Shown here in pieces: positions 58,950 through 64,000 of a stretch of DNA of 64,000 nucleotides (position 1 is the stretch's first letter; the number at the start of each line of letters is the position of its first letter). The notes beneath the pieces are model-generated. The model did no database searches and was not told the origin of the DNA. It saw only the letters and a program-made list of their open reading frames with translations. The stretch comes from Chinchilla lanigera (taxonomy: Eukaryota; Chordata; Mammalia; Rodentia; Chinchillidae), in assembly GCF_000276665.1 (NCBI RefSeq), contig NW_004955484.1, positions 5,526,444-5,590,443 on the forward strand, read 5' to 3'. The position numbers and the translations under genes were made by a program.

Positions 58950-59245
58950 TAATATTTGTTAATTGGTAGAAAAAAGTAAAATTAATGAGGACATTAACAT
59001 AGCTATTTAAAAACAACTCCATGTTTCCACCATTGTAACACATGGAACTATCAGGAAGTAATTGAGGGAAAAGGACACTGTCAATTCTCAATTATCTGCA
59101 TGAATGAAGCGCTCGGTGACACGGATAATCCAAGTCATTTACATTTGGATTTAGAAAGTAACATCTTTTTCCTTCGGAAAACGTACCTTCCTAATTACAG
59201 CTTGCTGAATGTGATGGTGCAATCAGTTTACCTTCCCAGTGAGAG
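58950..59245. promoter_or_regulatory. Candidate conserved AT-rich block
   Basis: AATATTTGTTAATTGGTAGA, AAAATTAATGAGGACATTAA and CTTCCTAATTACAGCTTGCT give several TAAT cores in repeat-free DNA. Supported by motif density only. Confidence 0.25.
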
Positions 59246-59349
59246 CATAAAGCTGCTGGGGAAGGCACAGAAACAGCCTGGCATTTCAGCCCTGCCACAG
59301 ACTACCCTTGGCAGATAAGAGATGCCAGCAGCAGTTGCCGATGGAGTTC

Positions 59350-59525
59350 CCAGTAGCCGTGTGGGACTATTTAAACTTAAAATTAGGTCGAATGTAATTA
59401 AAAGCTCAGTTCTTTGGTCACAGTGGCCACATTTCAAGCGTTCCACAGCCACCCATGGCTAGTGGCTGCCATGCTAGACAGCAGAGCCACAGAACGCTTC
59501 TACCAATGCAGAATGTTCCAGAGGA
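59350..59525 (+). repeat. hAT-type MITE relic (different family)
   Basis: CAGTAGCCGTGTGGGACTAT, TTAAACTTAAAATTAGGTCG, GGTCACAGTGGCCACATTTC, CCACCCATGGCTAGTGGCTG and AGACAGCAGAGCCACAGAAC match a common mammalian DNA-transposon pattern ('cagtagccacatgtggctagtggctacc'). Family name not assigned. Confidence 0.65.
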
Positions 59526-59934
59526 CGGGACTGACTCTGGTTACCTGGATTAAGTAGAAAGCCAGGGCGTGGAGAGATCTGGGAAATGCTACGCTGCCAC
59601 TTCACCAGAAACAAAAGGGAATTGTGACACTGGACGTTCTCAGCTAGTTTAATTTCAAGCCTGGTAATGTAGACTCTGTCTAGGGAATAACACAAAAATA
59701 AGCATTCCACTCTAAGTAAAACGAAGCTTTTTAATTAACAAAGCAGAAAATGAGTGAATAAAAGGCAGGGGGAGCTGACTCTGTGCAAACATCTGCCATC
59801 ACTACCTGCCCCTAGAGTGGCCACGCAGCCTGGACGCTGGCTCAAGGGCAGGTCAGGGGGCGGGCTCAGCCCTGCCAGGCTCCGCTCCAGTAGGTGCCTG
59901 CTCAGGTGCCTCTGGGAGCGGTGTCAGCCTAGTG

Positions 59935-60230
59935 TCACTTAACATCCTCATTAATTATCTTGAAAGGAGAGGGTTAGTAAACAGCAAGTTAATTAAATTC
60001 TCAGATGATGCTAATTTGGGAGGCTTTAGAAAGACTGGCAAGGGCAGAGGCAATATAAATGGAACTGGATGGGTTAGAAGCGTAAGTGGAAAATAAAATT
60101 AAGCACCGGCTAACCAAACACCACTTTAAATAAGTCTTAGGGAAGAGCCAAAGTGTGTCCGAAAAGAAACTTTTTTTGGAAAAGTGGACCATAATTAAAA
60201 GGCTTGCAACTTTGAAGGTATATAATCAAG
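59935..60230 (+). repeat. Possible ancient LINE (CR1/L3-like) reverse-transcriptase fragment
   Basis: From 59943 the plus-strand frame reads ILINYLERRGLV, then LIKFSDDANLGG, close to the non-LTR reverse-transcriptase motif 'xINDL...KFADDTKLGG' of CR1/L3-type LINEs. The short run stays open while surrounding sequence does not. It could be an exapted, conserved fragment. The RT similarity rests on a short motif. Confidence 0.4.
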
Positions 60231-60412
60231 AACTTTTTTTTTTTTTTAAACAGGGCTTTTGAAAACATTTAATAAAAATGTTTACATGCACTCAGGAGGA
60301 AGCCGTGGAGGAGCACCCACATTTACCAGCTGCTGTCCGTGGGAGGACACCACTGAGGGTGTCCGCTTTCCATCTCTTCTAAACTGGCGGAGTTTTTGTC
60401 TTTTTTTTTAAA

Positions 60413-61000
60413 AACAAGCACATATCATGAGGTGTTGTTTTTAACTTTTCAATGTGAAATCAGTTTAGACTTACAGAACAGTGGCAAAGACAATTCAGCA
60501 TTCCCTGTGACCTTCACACGGCTTCTGCCTGAACATCTAGTCCTAACTGAGAAGATCAGTACCCTACTATACCATTCAGATGTCACCAGCCTCTCCACAT
60601 GTCCTTTCTCTGTTCTAGGATCTGAATCAGGACCCCACACGGAGCTTGGCTGTCATAGCTCCTTTGTCTCCTCCAATCTGTGATAGTTAACTCTGTCTTT
60701 CCAGGTCTCACGTGACCTGGAGCTGATCAGGCATGTGTAGGGCAAGCCTTCATTTGTAGAGCAACCCTGGGTTTCTCTGATGTTTTCCCCCAATAAGACT
60801 AAGGTTAAGGGGTTTTGGAGAAGATACCAACAAGGAAAGTATCCTTCCTGTCACATCACATTAGGGGGTAGGTGACATCATGACTTATCACTGTTGATGC
60901 TAACTGAATCACTTAAAGTAGGGCCTACCAGGCTTCTGCACTGGCAAGTTACTCCTTTTCCTTTCCACACTTTACTCATTAGAAAATGAGTCACTGCTCT
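60413..61000 (-). repeat. Ancient L1 (L1M-type) 3' region
   Basis: ATCAGTTTAGACTTACAGAA, CAGTGGCAAAGACAATTCAG, CTGTTCTAGGATCTGAATCA, TGTCTCCTCCAATCTGTGAT and CCTACCAGGCTTCTGCACTG follow, in order, the antisense of an old L1 3' region common in mammals. The left side has T-runs consistent with a minus-strand poly(A) tail. Confidence 0.65.
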
Positions 61001-61239
61001 AGTGCAGGCTCCAGGGAAGGGGAATAAAATTCCCGGTGCTGGTTATTATGTTGACAATAAAAATATCTTGTGAAAGGGAAAAGCTCCTCTTCATGCAGAT
61101 AGATATAGTAAAAAGTCTACTAGATCTATCTAATAGGTCTACCTAGAAAGCCAGAGACTTTATCATCTTTATTTTGAATACTTGGGTTCTCAGAGCTGTG
61201 AAACTGTCACTATACACCAGCCAGGGCTCTGAAAACTTG

Positions 61240-61425
61240 TATAAATAAACTTATTGGATCTTCATAGTAGCTTGATGAATGTGATGTCAAAACATCACAA
61301 CAATCCATTCCAAATTAGAGACTGCGAAATGTGACACAAAGGTTAAGTCACTTGCTCATTTTAACACAGCTATGAAGAAACAGAGTCAGGAATTAAACTC
61401 AAGGCACCTGGCTCTAGTATATTAT
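61240..61425 (-). repeat. MIR SINE
   Basis: Antisense MIR: TTATTGGATCTTCATAGTAG, CAAAGGTTAAGTCACTTGCT, CATTTTAACACAGCTATGAA and GAGTCAGGAATTAAACTCAA. Confidence 0.75.
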
Positions 61426-61505
61426 TCTGCAGCTCCATATAAAACTACAGAATTTCAGGGCGGTCAAAATTCGAAAGCACCATGGAATTCCCAAAGCGGC
61501 GCTCT

Positions 61506-61588
61506 GGGGCCAAGGAGGTAGCTCAGTGGCATGGTGCCTGCCTGCCAAGTGCAAGGTCCTGAGTTCGATTCCTGGTACCAAAAAAAAG
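61506..61588 (+). mobile_element. Old ID SINE
   Basis: GGGGCCAAGGAGGTAGCTCA, TGCCTGCCTGCCAAGTGCAA, GGTCCTGAGTTCGATTCCTG and GTACC with a short A-tail. The B-box-like GTTCGATTCC is intact; the young-type 3' extension is absent. Confidence 0.87.
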
Positions 61589-62524
61589 TATAAAACCAAA
61601 GCAGTCCTCTGAGCATCAGTGCCACAGGGCTATGGAGGCCCCACAGAACCAAGATACTTGGAGCTGGGGAGAAGAGTGCTCTCCTTTCTCTTTTCAGATT
61701 GGCCAGGAATGCAGAATACCTGAGCTGAGAAAAGAGGGCTCCATTCACAGGTATAGGAGATCCTCAAAGTCCACAGACCCAAGTTATCCCACAGCACCTG
61801 TCAGAGACAAACCTGGGAGTGTCTCCACTAGTAACACTGACTTTTACTATTAGTCTCAGGGTTCCACTGGGGTGGGCACAGAAGAGGGGAGAAACGTGGC
61901 CCATGAATCCTGAGATCTACAACCTACAAATACCTACCTGCAGGCTTACTTAATCCCAAATGTTCAATGCTGATAATCTAACATTAAAGAGAAATGTGAG
62001 AACAAGCTGCTTCTAGAAAACAAAAAAGGAACCAGGGATGCTTGCGTAAGAACTGCCATGCTCCTCCACATTGCCTACGACACCCAAAATTCCAAGCCCT
62101 TTACCATCTTTACCGTCACCCTTTGCCATGGAGACAGGATGATGAACAGAGGAGCAGGAAGCAACCCTCTGCCCCCGCCCGAGAAGCCACCACACACTAT
62201 CTTCTCCAAATATCTGGCACATACTTCCCCATTTGTTCTCCAATTGTTTCAACTGCAAAAATTTGCCTTTAAAGTTAATAAAGCACCATGTCATACAAAT
62301 TCTTCAAATGCCACACTGAGCCCATCACATGACTGGGTGTAGAGCTCTATCATAAACACCTAGAACCACAGAATGTAAGAAATGAACGGGCACTGTTGGC
62401 TCTCATCTCAATGGAAATGTCCCAGATCAGAAGGGTTGGCCTCGGCCCAAACATATCCAGTGAGTGAGGTTTTAACAGGGAAACAGCAATGCCCCCTCTC
62501 AGGACAGAAACCTCAATGTGAACT

Positions 62525-62690
62525 TTGTTTTGTTTTGTTTTTGTCTTGAGATAGGTTTTTGTGATGCAGTTCAGACTGGCCCTAAATTCACTTTGTAGCC
62601 TAGTCTGGCCTAGAAATCACAGCAATCCTCCTGCCTCTGCCTCCCATGTGCTGGGATTACAGGCATGTGCCATCAAGCCCAGTCTCAGCG
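62525..62690 (-). mobile_element. B1 SINE (7SL-derived)
   Basis: A TTTTG-repeat tail, then antisense B1: GATGCAGTTCAGACTGGCCC, TGTAGCCTAGTCTGGCCTAG, CCTGCCTCTGCCTCCCATGT and GCTGGGATTACAGGCATGTG. Confidence 0.9.
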
Positions 62691-63010
62691 TGAATTTTAA
62701 AGGTATAAGTACGCTGTACATCCCTAACCTGAAAATCAGAGATCCAAATGCTCCAAATCTGACATTTTCTGAGCACTAACACGATATCACAAATGGAAAA
62801 TTCCACACCTGAATTTATGTGACATATCACAATCAAGATGCAGGCACAGAAAAATACTGTACAAAATTATCTTCAGGTTGTCCATGTAAGGTATGTAGGA
62901 AACAAATGAGTTTCTTGGCCCCCTCCCCAAGATATGTTCTGAAAAAATTCAAAATATAAAACATTGTAGGTCCCAAGCATTTTGGATAAAATACAGTCAA
63001 TTGCACAATC

Positions 63011-63204
63011 ACTTTACACAGTGGCAAATGTCTGTAATCCCAGCACTCTGGGGGACAGACACAAGAGGATCGCAAGGTCCAGCCTAGCCTGGGCAACTTA
63101 GCATAAAAATCTTTTTGATAAAATGGTGGGGATGTAGCCCAATGTGAAGGCTCTGGGTTTAACCACCAATACCAAAACAACGACAGTAATAATAACAACA
63201 ACAA
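63011..63204 (+). mobile_element. B1-dID dimeric SINE
   Basis: Left B1 half: CAAATGTCTGTAATCCCAGC, then GGTCCAGCCTAGCCTGGGCA. Right ID half from about 63125: GGTGGGGATGTAGCCCAATG, GGCTCTGGGTTTAACCACCA, with a CAA/TAATAA-type tail. This is the second dimer of this layout in the window. Confidence 0.78.
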
Positions 63205-63442
63205 GCAGAGGATTTTTATTAGTAGCAGTGAAAATTTTAGTGTTTACTACGTTTGAGACAGACCTAAGGCCTGTTCTAAAAATTAACTACTCTAGAGGTA
63301 ACACTTAACATGTCAATGCATTCTTTCCCCTGCATTTTCAATGTTTCTGTTAATCTAGAAAAAATATAATAGCATTGACAAGAGGCACATTTTGGAAACT
63401 ATGAACTTGAATATTATACATGGGGAAAACACACACACAAAA

Positions 63443-63592
63443 GTTTTTTGCTTTTGCTTTTGCTTTTGGTTGAGACAAGTTTTCACTATATTGCAGGTTG
63501 GCTTTGAATTTGATATGTAGCTCAGGCTGTCCTCAAACTCCTGGCTCAGCCTCCTAGAATGCTAGGATTACAGGCGTACACACCCATCTGAA
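63443..63592 (-). mobile_element. B1 SINE with a (TTTTGC)n tail
   Basis: A TTTTGC repeat, then antisense B1: GAGACAAGTTTTCACTATAT, TGCAGGTTGGCTTTGAATTT, GGCTCAGCCTCCTAGAATGC and TAGGATTACAGGCGTACACA. Confidence 0.88.
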
Positions 63593-63969
63593 AATTTAAA
63601 ATTGTTAAGCACACGTTTACAAGCACATAGAAAAGAAAGCAGTAACTCATAAGAAGTAAGTATTTTTACCAAGTGCAAAATGGGAGACACTCTTCCATTT
63701 TCCCTAATTTTTTATCTCTTCCCTTTTTCTCAAATGAAATGACTACCGCTATGATTACAGCTGAACAGGTAGATCAGGAGACTATTAAAGGCGAATGACA
63801 TTTGATTTTGTCTCTCAGGATACCCTTATGAGCAATCTGGAAATAGGAGGATCTGATTACGGTATGATATGGTATTTTTGTACTTAGGAATGTCAAGCTA
63901 AAATAATTAAGACAGTACAGGCCAAAGTCAAGGAAAATTAATCCAACAAGAGAAAGTCTAGGAACAGAA

Positions 63970-64000
63970 GAGAGAGAGGGAGAGGGAGAGGGAGAGGGAG
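63970..64000 (+). repeat. (GAGAGG)n repeat, truncated by the window edge
   Basis: GA-rich sequence settling into GAGAGG units up to the last base; it continues beyond the window. Confidence 0.9.

Larger units (their letters stand above)
42430..64000 (-). other. ZFHX3: ZFHX3 intron upstream of the exon (partial)
   Basis: This is inferred intron, transcribed on the minus strand from beyond the right edge to the acceptor at 42430. No upstream ZFHX3 exon was recognised in it. It carries MIR, L2, L1, hAT-type, ID and B1 relics and several unique blocks that look like constrained non-coding DNA. Confidence 0.85.

Overview
The window is vertebrate, almost certainly rodent, nuclear DNA, and nearly all of it is intron. 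The one protein-coding feature I can defend is a single internal exon on the minus strand at 42198-42429. Its 77 complete codons contain a C2H2 zinc finger and a flanking segment that I recognise as ZFHX3 (ATBF1), the giant zinc-finger homeobox transcription factor. Both splice sites are intact. The window therefore sits inside ZFHX3, with at least 42 kb of downstream intron (1-42197) and at least 21 kb of upstream intron (42430-64000). None of the other open frames, including one of about 300 codons at 14518-15426, resembles a known protein. I treat them as chance ORFs.

The organism is inferred from its SINEs. There are several well-preserved tRNA-derived ID elements with target-site duplications, sparse 7SL-derived B1 monomers, and B1+ID dimers of the B1-dID kind known from non-muroid rodents. 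The ID copies share a 3' extension (GGTACCGGAGAAAAACC) that is not the mouse or rat form. A non-murid rodent, possibly hystricomorph, fits best, but the species cannot be fixed from this window.

Layout. 1-16 kb: unique intron with an ID nested in a MIR (2757-3048), two AT-rich homeodomain/CCAAT-motif stretches (5225-5420, 6520-6705), a 129-bp direct duplication (6798-6925 and 8348-8476), two ID elements, and another candidate conserved block (14270-14760). 16-34 kb: B1, L2 and L1 fragments, two MaLR-type LTR relics in opposite orientations, a young ID, and a perfect 16-bp inverted repeat (26433-26470). 34-42 kb: simple repeats, a GT-rich degenerate tract (39896-40400), and an assembly gap inside a GAACAA repeat (41347-41574). 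42.2-42.4 kb: the ZFHX3 exon. 42.8-60 kb: hAT-type MITEs, MER5A-like copies, MIR and L2 relics, ID and B1 SINEs, a strong candidate cluster of conserved regulatory DNA (51160-51730), and a fragment that reads like ancient LINE reverse transcriptase (59943-60030). 60-64 kb: an old L1 piece, an ID, several B1s, and a GAGAGG repeat running off the end.

I found no RNA gene, CRISPR array, intact mobile element or new biological system. The items most worth following are the candidate enhancers, the recent-looking direct duplication, the long hairpin, the possible same-strand microexon at 56725-56761, and the fact that the ZFHX3 exon cannot be skipped without a frameshift.
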